A stretch of 64,000 nucleotides of DNA from contig OW285189.1 of the NCBI GenBank assembly GCA_935421135.1, forward strand, positions 9,755,072 through 9,819,071, in the 5' to 3' direction. Shown here piece after piece: positions 46,477-57,959 of the stretch. Position numbers and translations under genes: made by a program. Below the pieces are notes generated by a model, which had not been told where the DNA came from, did not search any database, and was given only the letters and a program-made list of their open reading frames with translations. This DNA is from Bugulina stolonifera (taxonomy: Eukaryota; Bryozoa; Gymnolaemata; Cheilostomatida; Bugulidae). How positions within the stretch are numbered: position 1 is the first letter of the stretch; each line of letters begins with the position of its first letter.

Positions 46477-47050
46477 GTTTCGAAGAGACGCCCTACTTTT
46501 ATAGAAAGCAGTGAGGCAGAGTGGGAGCCTTTCCGATATATGCCATTAAGAGGGTGTCAAGATTTCAAGGAAACCGTTGAAGTAGATATTTACATTTTAA
46601 GTCAAGGCAAGAGGAAAATAGATGGACAGCACTGTTTCGAATGCAGGGCATTAGAAGGACCTGCAGACTTTGTGGCTTATGGACTTTGGCCACTGAGTCT
46701 TTGGAAATACATTTATTTGCCATTTGAAACAATTGATTTGATTACGACCATGACCAACTTTAATCCACTAGTCTTATACACCACCATCGTCAATTCCTTG
46801 AACTTCATTTCTAGAAAGGCAAAGCTGGAATATGTGCTCAGCGGAAGCATTCAGTGCCTCAATAAGAGAGTGGAAAAGAATTCAATTCAGGGTTTTGAAT
46901 GATGAGTACCCTGCCTTCTCATGTCCAGCCTGTGCAGATCAGCCTCATGCAGTGCACATTGATGGAAATTCGAAACTGTATCGATACAAAGGCGCAGGTG
47001 GAGTTACCGAGAATCAATATGAATCACCACTGATTATAGATCAGCAAACT
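46459..47050 (+). pseudogene. KDZ (Kyakuja-Dileera-Zisupton) transposase remnant
   Basis: One frame, open after a TAG just left of 46462, contains ALEGPADFVAYGLWPLS and FETIDLITTMTNF, matching the LxxxGxWPxSP...FxxxLLxxxxxL pattern that precedes the KDZ core. A second frame overlapping from 46832 reads YPAFSCPACADQPHAVHIDG followed by NSKLYRYKGAGG, the CPAC...HxDGNxKLxR signature at the start of the KDZ transposase domain. The switch of frame near 46850 and the loss of the rest of the domain show that it is broken. KDZ proteins are DDE-type transposases of large elements with zinc-binding CxC modules. Identification rests on these two motifs only. Confidence 0.6.
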
Positions 47051-47494
47051 GTCGGGCAGCAGGTTTCAGGATTGAGAAATAGCAAAGAGACAGTAGTACT
47101 TGTGGTGGTTGTGCATTATCTAATCTTATAGCTATTCACGTTTGCATCCAATTTGGAAAATAATTTCCTTTCAGATAAACGTGACAACATATCACTAACC
47201 CTAGGGAGAGGATAGTTCTCTCATCTAACTCCCTTGTTCAACCTAGGTAAATCTACACAATCATAATCTAATTGCTAGATTAGGTTTAGGTGCTAAAGTT
47301 AAACCTGAACACCAATCTGTTGGTTGTTCCCATCTCTAACATTTTATCTATCTCGGCCTTGGCTTTTTCTCTAAGGCCTTAATTTTGTTGAGAATATTTA
47401 TTTAGCATCTACTTTTTATGAGAACAAAAAATACTCAAAAAGATCAAATGTGAGTCTGGCTGCTCCTCAGTGAAGTTCCTAAGACATGTAATCA

Positions 47495-48010
47495 GTGGGA
47501 AAGGCAGCAGGGGGTCAAGTTAACAACCCTAGCACCTTGAGGACCGAGAACGCCAGGCCCCAGCAGTATGTAACTAGGTCAGGAAGGGTTAGCAAACGGA
47601 GAAACAAACAAGACATGTTGTCTTACCAACAACCTCCTATTACAGTTGCCAACTATTCAGCAAATCATCAAACTTGACGAAATTATGTCTAGTGGAGGAA
47701 GTAGTGTTGAGGAGGGGACTTGGCAAGTGGTAGAGGGAAGGAGAAGAAGAGCTAGACCAGACATGGGTACAAGTGCAGACAAGGAAGACGGAACCAGCAT
47801 AGTCCGGCCAGAGATCAGGTTTGGTAGAACCAACCGTAAAGTATACAGTAAACGAGGTACCATGAAATGTCTTACTTCCTGCTGTTTGCGTGACCATTCG
47901 GCACGTAATTGTCCAGGTATGGGTGCCAAAAATGTGGAGAGAAAGGTCATTGGGTTGCTAGTTGTCCAAAGAAAGTGTGTACCTGGTGTGCAAATGCTGT
48001 CCGTGTAGTG
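47495..48010 (+). pseudogene. Retroelement remnant with zinc-knuckle motif
   Basis: The sequence QQYVTRSGRVSKRRNKQ (near 47560) resembles the linker found in retroelement polyproteins. Further right, in overlapping frames, are CCLRDHSARNCPG (a decayed knuckle) and CQKCGEKGHWVASC, a perfect CX2CX4HX4C zinc knuckle, followed by CTWC. The knuckle lies in a different frame from the preceding stretch, so at least one frameshift separates them. Zinc knuckles of this kind bind nucleic acid in Gag-like proteins. The parent family is not clear. Confidence 0.5.
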
Positions 48011-48221
48011 GTAAAGACTTCTAGCAGCAAAAAGATCTAGGGTGGAGGAGGGAACACTTGCTCCTCCCAGTAAGAGTGCTAGAGTTCCGGGTAAGCAAAC
48101 AATTGTGAGTGAGGTGTCAAGTTTTCCCGACAGTTAGGTCTACTGAATTTCTCTCTGAAGTGACAGTGACCAGGAAAATGGCTATTCTCAACCGTCACCT
48201 ACAGCAACAACACCTCCTAAC

Positions 48222-49950
48222 ATGGCCTCCACCCCGATTGTCAACGAAAATACAGCAAATGGGGCAGCATTGAAGACGCGCAAGAGAAAAGTCCGAAAAG
48301 AACATTGGAAAAAAGTAAAACAAACTAGGATGTACAACAGTGGTATGATCACTAAAGGCAATGCAACTTCTCAACGGCAGATTAGACCACGGTGTAACTG
48401 CAAACGCCAGCATTGCAAATCCGTTACAGATGAGCAGAGAAAAGTTATTATAAACACATTCTGGGCGGATACATCGGACAAAGCATTTAGATACAGCTAC
48501 ATCATTGCTCACACTGAAGTGAGACCAAAGAAGAGGGCAGTGCTCAACCCACGATATGAGAGAGGTGAAAGCATAAAGTATTATCTTTCCGTACAGCAGA
48601 GAAAAATAGCAGTGTGTCGAGACTTTTTCCTATCAACTCTCAGTATTGGTCGAAATATGGTTCACTACAATCTTAAACTAACCTCCAATGGAAAACGAAA
48701 TGAGCCGAACAAGCGAGTGCCACATAACAAGACACCAGAGGTGGTATATAGCACTGTACGCAACGACATACAGTGCTTTCCCAAAGTAGAAAGTCATTAC
48801 TGCAGAAAAAGTACCAAGCGGGAGTACCTGGACTCATCGTTGACGATCAGAAAAATGTATCAGTCATACCAGGAGCTGTCTAATAACAACTATGCTAGTG
48901 AATTTTTCTACAGAAAAGTATTCAATGAAGAATTCAACCTTGGCTTTCACACTCCTGCTAATGACTTATGTGATACCTGTGACAAATATCAGAAGGAAGC
49001 AAAATTGGGATCTTAATCTGATGAAAAAGAAGAAAACTATACCTCTCATATTAGAAGAAAAAACCAGGCTCATGAAAGCAAAAATTTGGACCAAAGCAAT
49101 TGAAAGTAATACATTGGCTGTTACTTTTGATTTGCAGCAAGTATTAACAGTTCCTCGGCTCTTTGCTGGCAGCACATATTATAAAAGGAAGCTAAATATG
49201 TAGAATCTAACACTTTATGAGCTCCAGACGCAGGAAGGGCATTGCTACTGTTGGACTGAAGCTGAAGCCAACAGAGGGGCAAATGACATCGCAACTGCCG
49301 TGGTGAAATTCCTGAAACTAAAGGAGGAGTCAGCGCAGTATAGGGAGGTCATTCTGTACAGCGATACCTGTGGTGGCCAAAATCGGAACAGGATAGTGAT
49401 CACTGCTATTGTTTCATTTCTGGCTAGTTCCGCAAACATTGTCAGAGTAACACAAAAATTTTTTGAAAGCGGCCATTCCCACATGGAATGTGATTCCATG
49501 CACAGCGCAACTGAGCATGCATTTCTAAAAAAAGAATGTGAATTGCCATCTGACTATATTCAGGCTATGAAGGATGCAAGACGGGGTAAGCCATATACAG
49601 TAAATGAACTAACATCAGAAGACTTCTTGGGCTATGCTAACCTTAATGAACAAGCCATGACTTCAACTGCTTTCAAAGGTATAATCAATCGCCACCAAAT
49701 AATATGCACCAAGGATGATGGCAGCAAAGAACCGCAAGTAGCTATGAGTGATGAGATTGGTGGGGTACTACGAACAATCAGCTACAGGAAAAACGGTGGT
49801 AAAGTTCGACTTGTAGCTGTTGAACCTGCCTATGCTAAACAGCCTGGAATCAAATCGGAGAAAAAGAAAGACCTGCTGTCTATGATTGAAAATATGACTA
49901 ACAAGACAATGGCAAAGCTGTTTTATAATAGCCTTCCTGAGTGTGACTGA
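48222..49950 (+). pseudogene. YSDTCGGQNRN-family transposon-like ORF, nearly intact
   Basis: The first part (48222-49016, 264 codons) has a basic start (RKRKVRKEHWKKVKQ), a CNCKRQHC cluster and LCDTCDKYQ. The second part is in another frame (from about 49010) and is cut by one TAG at 49201-49203. It contains VTFDLQQVL, then after the stop LYSDTCGGQNRN and SGHSHMECDS, and runs to a TGA at 49948-49950. The protein would be about 575 residues with one frameshift and one stop. The motif set recurs in many uncharacterised invertebrate repeat proteins. The D of FDLQ, the D of YSDT and the acidic residues of HMECD could be the catalytic triad of an RNase H-fold transposase, but that is inference. 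Confidence 0.6.
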
Positions 49951-50172
49951 TGCCAATATAGTGTTATATTAATAGGGTCAGAGATCTGGGGCAGTGAACA
50001 CAATTACTATTAGCAGTCTATGGAATTTCAATATACTAAAATGCATTTGCTATTACTAGTGGTTACCACATGACTGTGTTACATTACTCTATTAACATTT
50101 TTTCCATTATTACCATAAAATAAAGAGAAGTAGCTTTGTAAAACCTTCATATCAAAACCAAAATGTAACCTG

Positions 50173-50247
50173 TTGAGCGCCAAATTGTTACAAATATTAT
50201 TTGTAACAATTGTCAGTGTTGTCGCATTGAGCGCCAAATTGTTACAA
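50173..50247. repeat. Direct repeat overlapping a perfect palindrome downstream of the transposon-like ORF
   Basis: TTGAGCGCCAAATTGTTACA occurs at 50173 and again at 50227, 54 bases apart. The first copy overlaps a perfect 27-bp inverted repeat at 50184-50210 whose inner arm is TTGTTACAAATA around a central T. Such structures are common at the ends of DNA transposons, so this may mark the right end of the element at 48.2-50.2 kb. No matching left end was found. Confidence 0.5.
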
Positions 50248-50982
50248 GTGACACAGACTGGCTCGAGACATGAATACCAAAGAAATACTTTAGTATTTTA
50301 TGGGGAAGAAGCAAATAGACATAATTTTACCAACAGGTTGAAATTTTGCTGAACAACTGAATCATTAGATGAGAAATAGACTTTAACCTTAAATATCTCC
50401 TAATATGAAAATATGAAGTTGTAGCAATATGGCGCTGAACCTACGATATGCTAGTTAGAATCCACCCCACCTAATTGTATAAGCATGCATCAATACTCTG
50501 TGAAGTTTGTGTTAAGAAAGGAGAGAATCAACCAAAGCGAGCTGTAACCTAAATTCTACTGTGTGGAACATCTGCTTGAACATGACAATCTACTGGAGGA
50601 ACACTCTAGAATAAACATACAAAAGTACAAACATCTTGTGAACACTGAGAAGCAATAACAGAAGCTGTTTAAGATGTTTTCGGCAGAATGGTGGATCAGA
50701 CTGACAACAAGCAGTCCCCATCATGATGACAGAAACTGCTTGGTCGTGAGGTCAGTAAAGTCCATAAAGAGGATGTGGGCAAAGGAGAGGGGCAAAAAAC
50801 ATGGCCTTACTAATATACAGGACTGGGCTGTTAGAGAGCGAAAAGAGCCCAGTGTCACAATCTTCTGAACTGACTATAACTATATACATGTACATTAGGC
50901 TACAGCGTATTGCTTTTTCATTAGTATGCAGTTTATACACAGTTGTACATGTACTATCTTGTTTACATATATTATATTATTA

Positions 50983-51368
50983 TGTAGTGTTTTAGTGCAC
51001 ATGTACTTGGGAAGACATGACTAAATTGTAATGAGTCATGTACGGTCTATTTATAACCAAGTATCTAATTGGATGATGTTATTATGTAATAGTGGTGCAA
51101 TACCGTTCTAGAATATTCTCTTTTGACCATATATGGTATTATGATTCATGTTGGCTCTGGAATGTTCTAGAACTTCTAAGCTTTACTATATAAGCAGGGG
51201 CTGGGAGAGAGCCCATCAGTTTGGAGTTAACTTTTAGCAATAAACAAGGATACATTACACTACACACTACATCTTCTCTGCACTAGATAGACCAAGCTGT
51301 GTGTCACTTGATTATCTCTGACTACAGTGACTTCACCGAACTCTCACAAGTACTACTATCTTGTGACA
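50983..51368 (+). mobile_element. Candidate retrotransposon LTR
   Basis: The segment starts TGTAGTG and ends TTGTGACA. It has a strong TATA box (TATATAAG, 51187-51194), followed after 45 bases by AATAAA (51239-51244) and a U5-like stretch. Promoter plus polyadenylation signal in this tight order is typical of LTRs. No gag or protease coding was recognised directly downstream and no second copy was found in the window, so it may be a solo LTR or a truncated element. The boundaries are guesses. Confidence 0.45.
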
Positions 51369-53040
51369 CCCAGTCGAACTTCTATTTGGGAAGCTCTTGG
51401 GAACCAACCTCCCACAGGCAAGGACAAAGACTTAAAAAAGAAAAGTAAAGAGGCAATAGACCACAGGTTCGCTAAAACGCTCTAGTCATGAAATGTAGTT
51501 ATAGTAGTGCTGGCTATTTCGGTCTAAAGGAGGTTACATAATCACTCCGGCAGTGTTCACAAGTTAGCAGTCAAGAAATGTTTTCGAGGGCTATCAAGGG
51601 CAATCCAGGTTCTTAAGCAACCAAAATTAAGAAGTGAGGGTGAGAAAAGGCTACCAGGGTCAAGAAAGGTTTCTTTCCTTATATGAGTCGAGATGACAAG
51701 CCATATATAGAAACACCTGTGAAAAAATTTTTAGAGAACTATTAATGTACTATCATTTGTCAAAAATTCCTAATGTCCTAATTCGCTTCATTTGATTCCT
51801 CATGCCAGTTGGCGTGTTTTAGTAATTGTTCATGATGGATCAGTGAAAAAAGCATGCTTTGTGGTTTTGAACATGTCTCATTTGGAAAGGCTCCAATAAT
51901 GTGCACATAAATTGGTGCATTGATTTTACTCTTGAATAACAAATAGGCGATGATATAACAGCTTTTATTAGAATAAATAGTATTGCTAGAGAGACTTGGC
52001 TGCACGAATTTTTGACATAAACATCCAATAACTAGGTTTTGCCCAGAAGCATAAATAGTGTGGAGTATGAACTTAATTTTGAAATAAAAACTATTCTTCT
52101 TGATGATTAGATCGGGTTATTTTGTATTATTACAGCTTTAAATTTAAAAAATATATCATCTTCAAGGTCATAGGCTCAATGTGCTCCTATCCGTCTTGTA
52201 TGACTTATAGGACATCATATGCATAAATCAATTTTAATGTTTTTATTTTGGTTATTGTTGGAAAGCTGTGTCAAACACTTGTGTGATGAACGAGAAGTTT
52301 ATACATTATATTGCATTCTCCAAACAAATGTTCAATGTAAAAATGTTTCTTTAATACTATGCTATAAACAGCATTCCCATACTGCACGTAGCAAAAGGAG
52401 ATAGGCAATTTTATTCACAGTGTACATCAATGCTGAGCATAGTTTCCTTTGGTAATACTCTTGCAGCTCAAACTAATTTGTTCTACATTATATTTAATGA
52501 AGAAAAAATATTGAATTTCAGCAAATTATAGATATTAGTACAACCTGTATACAAGTCACATGAATATATATTATACATGCAAATGTCTATTGTCTGCCTA
52601 TCCGTGCATTTTGCAATTCTGCAAGTATAATACAAATCAGGTTGCTTATACCTCTCTTTTTCAATTGGGGTTGCCATTCCTTTAATCGACTTTTGCTCAG
52701 GTACCATAGGTATGCAAATTCATGCTAGCTGTACTACTACCATAAATACACAGGCTGTCAACTAACTACACACAAATAACTGCTGAATGCATTAGTACCA
52801 CAGGTACACATACTGAACATATAAAAATCTTTGGTAGCGCAACAACACAGACCCAGCCAGAAACCAAATGGAGAGAGCTACAGCCAAGAAAGCTCAAATG
52901 GCTAACAGAATTGTCTACTCTTTGGTAAAATATCCAAAAAGCAAGCAGATGTGTTCGGAAAAAGGCCTTGGAGCCTGGATCAAAAGATGGACGCCACCGC
53001 ACAAACAATTAACATAGGTAAAGGAACAACCCCATTTATC
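51369..53040. other. No recognisable gene
   Basis: Mixed AT-rich sequence with only short open frames and no family resemblance. The part near 51370-51720 may be the internal leader of a retroelement following the candidate LTR. Confidence 0.4.
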
Positions 53041-53045
53041 ATCTT

Positions 53046-53860
53046 CAAGGAAACAGTATGGCGGAGAGGATGAATTGAACTCTAGGGGACTCTCTTAGAG
53101 CGTTATTATTGGGTCGGTCTCAAGAAGACGGGGACCTTGTGCTTCCCCAGATAATGAGAGAATTTCGTGCTTCACCTCATTCTGCTACAGGAGAGTCGGC
53201 AAATTACATGTTTGGCCAAGAGATGCGACTGCCAGATCAGATTCCATATGGCCAGTCTCATCAACCTTTCAGTACGACTCCACAGTATGCTCTTGATCAT
53301 CTCGAGAAGCTGCTAGAGTCACATGAAAAACTTAGAGAACAACAGCTTCAGCTTCGATCAGAGGATGCTAAGGAACCTCCGATGTATGCAATCGGGGACC
53401 AAATTTTGATGACGAAAAAACCGAAGAGGAAGGGTCAAAATTCTAAGCTAATGCCAAAGTTTATTGGAACCTATATAATCATGGAAGCATGGCCAAACCA
53501 TACATATAAATTGGAAAGGAATGGACAGAATTCAATGCAAAATGAGTCACGCCTCAAGCCATTCCTGCCTTGTAATGTAGGGGTTGGGCAAGCTCTATTC
53601 ATCCCGGAGTCAATGCGACACCCGAATATGAAAGGGGCTAGGAGACAGAAGCCTGAGTCAGCTTTGATTGACCCAGTAGAGAATGACCCAGGCCCACCTG
53701 ACACAAAGGAGATGGCTGTCATTAGTCGGCCAAGAATGGCGCTAAAACATTATCTTGTGGATTATAGAGATCAACGCTGTGGATCACCTCCACAGACAAA
53801 GCTGTGTTCATCACACAGCACGGTATTTTTTAGTCTTATTAGTATTCGTGTTATTTAGTA
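53046..53860 (+). pseudogene. Ty3/gypsy integrase C-terminal fragment
   Basis: From 53049 the frame reads GNSMAERMN, then a premature TGA at 53076-53078, then TLGDSLRALL in the same frame. This is followed by REFRASPHSATGESANYMFG and MRLPDQ, the classic end of the gypsy integrase core (HxxTGxSP...FGxExRLP). Further on, MPKFIGTYIIMEAWPNHTYK matches the GPY/F module, and ESRLKPF follows. The DDE catalytic core upstream is missing. The frame continues to a stop at 53856-53858. Integrase joins retroelement cDNA to host DNA; this copy is incomplete and interrupted. Confidence 0.8.
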
Positions 53861-53989
53861 TTATTATTATTGTTTGTCTTATTACTGTATTTTATGCAAT
53901 TGATAATGGGACGTTCTCTCGATATGAGATCTAGTTCATCACTAGATTTATCTTTTATATGCTTTTAGAACTACTCTTTTAGAACTACT

Positions 53990-54540
53990 ATGTCTTTTGT
54001 ACTGGATACTCGAGTGGACAGTGATGACGAGTTGATGGTAACAGTTACGTCCTCTATTCAAAAATTGCCTCCCCAACAAACTACTCTGGCCGAACACCAC
54101 AACTGGGCAGGCCTGGCTTCCGAGTCGAATATCGTGGGATCATCCCCACATGTGGCTTTAGAAACATCTTCTAAGCCAACCGGACAGAAGCGAGTGCCTG
54201 TGCCTCGAGCTATTCGCCGTTTGAGTGATTCAGCACAGGAAGCAATACAGAAAGTACGAGGAGACAAGGTGAACTGAATCTGGGGGGAACTGTGGAAAAG
54301 TGAGTTCTGGTCGTAAGTCCCATGGTATAAGGACTTGTTGGTTAACCGAGAATGCCATGGTGACAAGCAGACCGTGATCACTGAGATCAGCCTATACAGT
54401 CTGGAAGGAAGCAGTCCATCGGTGGAGGGATTGCCCGACGAGATTGTCTCACTTAAGAAGATGGAGAAGAGACTTAGAGCTAAGATAAGAGCAAAGGAAG
54501 AAAGGCTTCAGAGGTCTGCTGCCACACTGTGCAACTGACT
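53990..54540 (+). pseudogene. Downstream ORF remnants of the gypsy-like element
   Basis: Two short open frames, at 53990-54277 (MSFVLDTRVDSDDEL..., basic C-terminus) and 54335-54538 (ending KKMEKRLRAKIRAKEERLQR, likely coiled coil). Their position between the integrase end and a polypurine tract suggests they derive from the 3' part of the same retroelement. No family recognised. Confidence 0.35.
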
Positions 54541-54701
54541 CTTACATGTATAAGCAAAGCTAATTCATTGGACTACTCCATATTACTTTATTGCATCATT
54601 ACTGTTCATGTGTACATGCTATCTAGATATACTACGTACTACTACATACATATTTTCCAAGTTGTTTGTTTAAATGACCTCTTTGAATAATTTAGTCATT
54701 T

Positions 54702-54740
54702 AGAGGAAGGGGCAGTGTAGGAGACATTAGTACTACACTA
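54702..54740 (+). promoter_or_regulatory. Candidate polypurine tract and start of a 3' LTR
   Basis: AGAGGAAGGGGCAG is followed at 54716 by TGTAGGAGAC. A purine run directly followed by TG is where plus-strand priming and a 3' LTR would begin. The LTR end was not found, and its start does not match the candidate LTR at 50983, so the two probably belong to different elements. Confidence 0.4.
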
Positions 54741-56804
54741 CAATGTAGTACATTTAGCCGTCTTTTATTTCTTTGCTAGCTGGCTACATGTACAGTAGTG
54801 AGGTTCGCAGTGAGTTATGCTTAGTTTCTCCAGTTGTGGTGAAGAAACATTTATAAATACTCTTCCTTTACAAAACAAGTTAAAACTATATTTAATGTAA
54901 TTGGATAATTCACATCTATTTCATGTCTTATTGAATAATTTACTCCAAGAACTAGAGGGGAATACAATAGTATTGCGAGCAAGCATTCTATTCCTAAAGC
55001 TAGAATTGAGAGGTTGATTGCTGTAACTTTTTTATGAAATCGAGTTTTGTTCACAAATTGATTGGTAAGGCATTTAGCCACGCTGATGCTTTAATAAATT
55101 GACAAGTTTTTAATTCTGTGGCTGCTGTCAGGAAGGCTACCATTTAGTATGGAACATGGTAGCACCACACGTATACCATAGGTCAATGGCAAGTCCAATA
55201 CTGCCCAATATTAACCAGCAGAGTAAAGTGGACAAAGAGAATCGAACTTTTAGCCCTTTTAGCCTCTTTGTCTTTGATAGTGACAGTACTGGCACTAAGC
55301 CAGTGTGCTTGATATACTTAGACAGCATTGTAGTAAACAAAACAACCCGCATTTAGAGGTACAAAATAAAGATTACTACTACCACTACCACTACTACTAC
55401 TAGGCATCATGATCATGTTACTAAACATGCAGAGTTTATAAATAGCTATCCACTTGGAAGTCTAGTAAGGAAAGATAAGATTGCTAAACCAAAGGAAAAC
55501 AGAAGCAGGCAAATGACTGGAATAGCAGCTGTTAAGAACTGCTAGCAATAGTCCTTCTGAAGCACAGTACCAAGCTGTGATGGCGACAAAATCAGTCTTG
55601 CATGCATCCCACTGAATTTTTGTATCTATTTTATTGTGTTACCTACATTTCAAACTAAATAAAATGGAGTGAACAGAATTATATTTTCACTTTGATTCAA
55701 CATAAATTAACTACATTTGTATCTCACATAATACAACAGTTGGTTTTGATGATATGGACAAAAGAGATAAGAACACTCCTTTATACTGAGCTGAGCACTT
55801 GGCCCATTGAAAATAGGTGAAAAATTATTTTGGCCCTTTCACCAAAACATTTGGGCAGCCCTGTTGTAAGGTATTATAAAGGTGGATTCACCAGGCTGAA
55901 GCTACCAGAAGAGAATCTGATCCATTTAAAATTTACAGAATCCCCTATCTGTAAACCTGTTTAATGCCATTATCGAGATGTGTACTGCCAAACTAGACCA
56001 AAACATGGGTTATGAGTTTAGTGGTGGGAATTGTAGATTCACAAGAATAGCAGCAAATTAATTAATTAATTAATTAATTGACAAAACAACTAATCACACT
56101 ATTGTTGGGGAATGTCTTCTGCAACACTGTGACATCACAGGTTGTTCACGCTTCCTGCCTCATCAGATCCTGGTACCAAAAAGAATCATCCTTATTGGGA
56201 AACATGTTTGTCTACCAAATGAAGGAGTTTATAAGATCCTCCCTAATGTATAGCAACCATGCTGCTGAAAAGTATTCAACAATTCTAGTCTATGACTAGA
56301 ATTCATAGTTATTTGTTGTAAGCTACCAAGTGTAGCAATTTCAGTTTTCAAAGTTTTACTACCTTATCAAGCATAGTTAATAGTATCAAGCTACCTAAAC
56401 AAGTGTAGCAGTAGTCAACAATATCATAGTTCAGCAGACTAGAGAGAGAGAAAGAGGTAAATATACTATTTTTAATAATAATGTTAAATAGATTTCATAC
56501 TTTTAACTGTCAAGCAATAAATAATTAATATGTCTTTACTACTGCTCTTGTGATTGCCAACTCAACTTGTCAATTTATAATATTACACACACACTGCCTT
56601 TATAATGTTGTTATATTTACATGATTGTACCACTATCACTGTATTAGTGTCATTGTATGCATCTAATACTATTGTAGTTTTTACGGTCAGAACTTATTAT
56701 CAAGGAAATAAACTTTTTAAAAAGACCAATGATCTGAGTCCTGATCACGTCCAGAACTATCTCCGATTAGTCACTGTAACTCTACAGGAATAATGCCATA
56801 ATAC
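54741..56804. other. No recognisable gene; simple repeats present
   Basis: Contains an (ACT)n-type run at about 55373-55403 preceded by AAATAAAG, which could be the tail of a LINE, and an (AATT)n run at about 56058-56081. The short open frames have no family resemblance. Confidence 0.4.
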
Positions 56805-57210
56805 CATCCATGGTATGCGCAGACGATATAGTGCTGTTTAGTAAGACCAGTCCGAGCACAGCACATAGTTTTAACAATTTGTCAAAAGAACTCCGCTAGT
56901 GTAGAATGAACATAACGTTTCCAAAAGCGCCACACTAAGCACCAGCTCTAAAAGGAAAAAGTGGTTGTGTGGCCCTCATTACATTTTATCTATTGATAAT
57001 AACCCGCTAAGGCCTGTAACCATCACTGAAACCTACAATGTCTTGGTGTTAAGATAGGTGCACTTGGTGCAATGCATCTGCCTGAGGAACAACTGAGAGA
57101 GTCGCTGAATAACATCAAAAGGCCACCTCTCAAGCCACAACAGAGGCTAATGATCCTTAGGGATCAGCTAATTCCAAAATTCCTACATCAACTTGCTAAT
57201 CAGCAATATC
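56805..57210 (+). pseudogene. R2-like LINE reverse transcriptase fragment with catalytic CADD
   Basis: CADDIVLFSKTS near 56814 is the catalytic Asp-Asp block of a non-LTR reverse transcriptase. It is followed, with frame changes and stops, by CLGVKIGALGAMHLPEEQLR and later RPPLKPQQRLMILRDQLIPK. The APLKPxQRxxxLxxxxIPxxLH pattern after the thumb is common in R2-like LINEs. Order and spacing fit the RT palm-to-thumb region. It is broken and lacks both ends. Confidence 0.65.
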
Positions 57211-57959
57211 AGCAGCAAAAAATACCAGCTTTGTTATGCCAGAGATTCATGTCAGTGCATGGGTGGCCAAAGAAAATCTTGAGACATTTAATTGGGACAG
57301 AAAAGAAGTTGGTAGAAATTTGAAAACAGGTTGTGCAATAATTTGTCTTCAAAAACCTAAAAAAATTGTTTACTTAGATTTGTTGCCATTGCCATCGCAA
57401 AAAATTCAATCACTCTGCTGGGAAAATAATGATTTCCTTACACAAACATAATATCTTTGTATATTTTAATTAACACTTGACTAAGAGCAAATTGATAAGC
57501 CTTACAATGCACTGTAATATTTTCATAAGGAAAGGTGATTCAAGGTTGTCTCATAAAATTTAAGCACACTTGAGCAATGTTAATACAATTCTAATCGAAG
57601 CCTCTTGATCTCTGCAGCTGAACCGCATTGATGGTACTGAAAATATTGTGTCACAAAGGGTAACTTGTATTCTGAATCATGCATGGGTGCGCCAGCTTTT
57701 GGATGCTGTGATTTTACCTGTGTTGCCACTGCATGTGGAGAATGACAGGTCCAGTTTGTATTGAGAAATCGTGGAGCATTGTTGTTGCTTATCAGGTCTT
57801 CAACTTGATACAAACTCGACACTAAGTATAGTACAGTACAAGTATAGTACAGTATAGAGAAGTTTCAGATTGGTCTTGAAAATGTCAAGGTAGGTCTCAT
57901 TTTATTTTTCATCATTTGGAACTAACACTGTCTATTGCAAAGCTCTATAGATTGTATAG

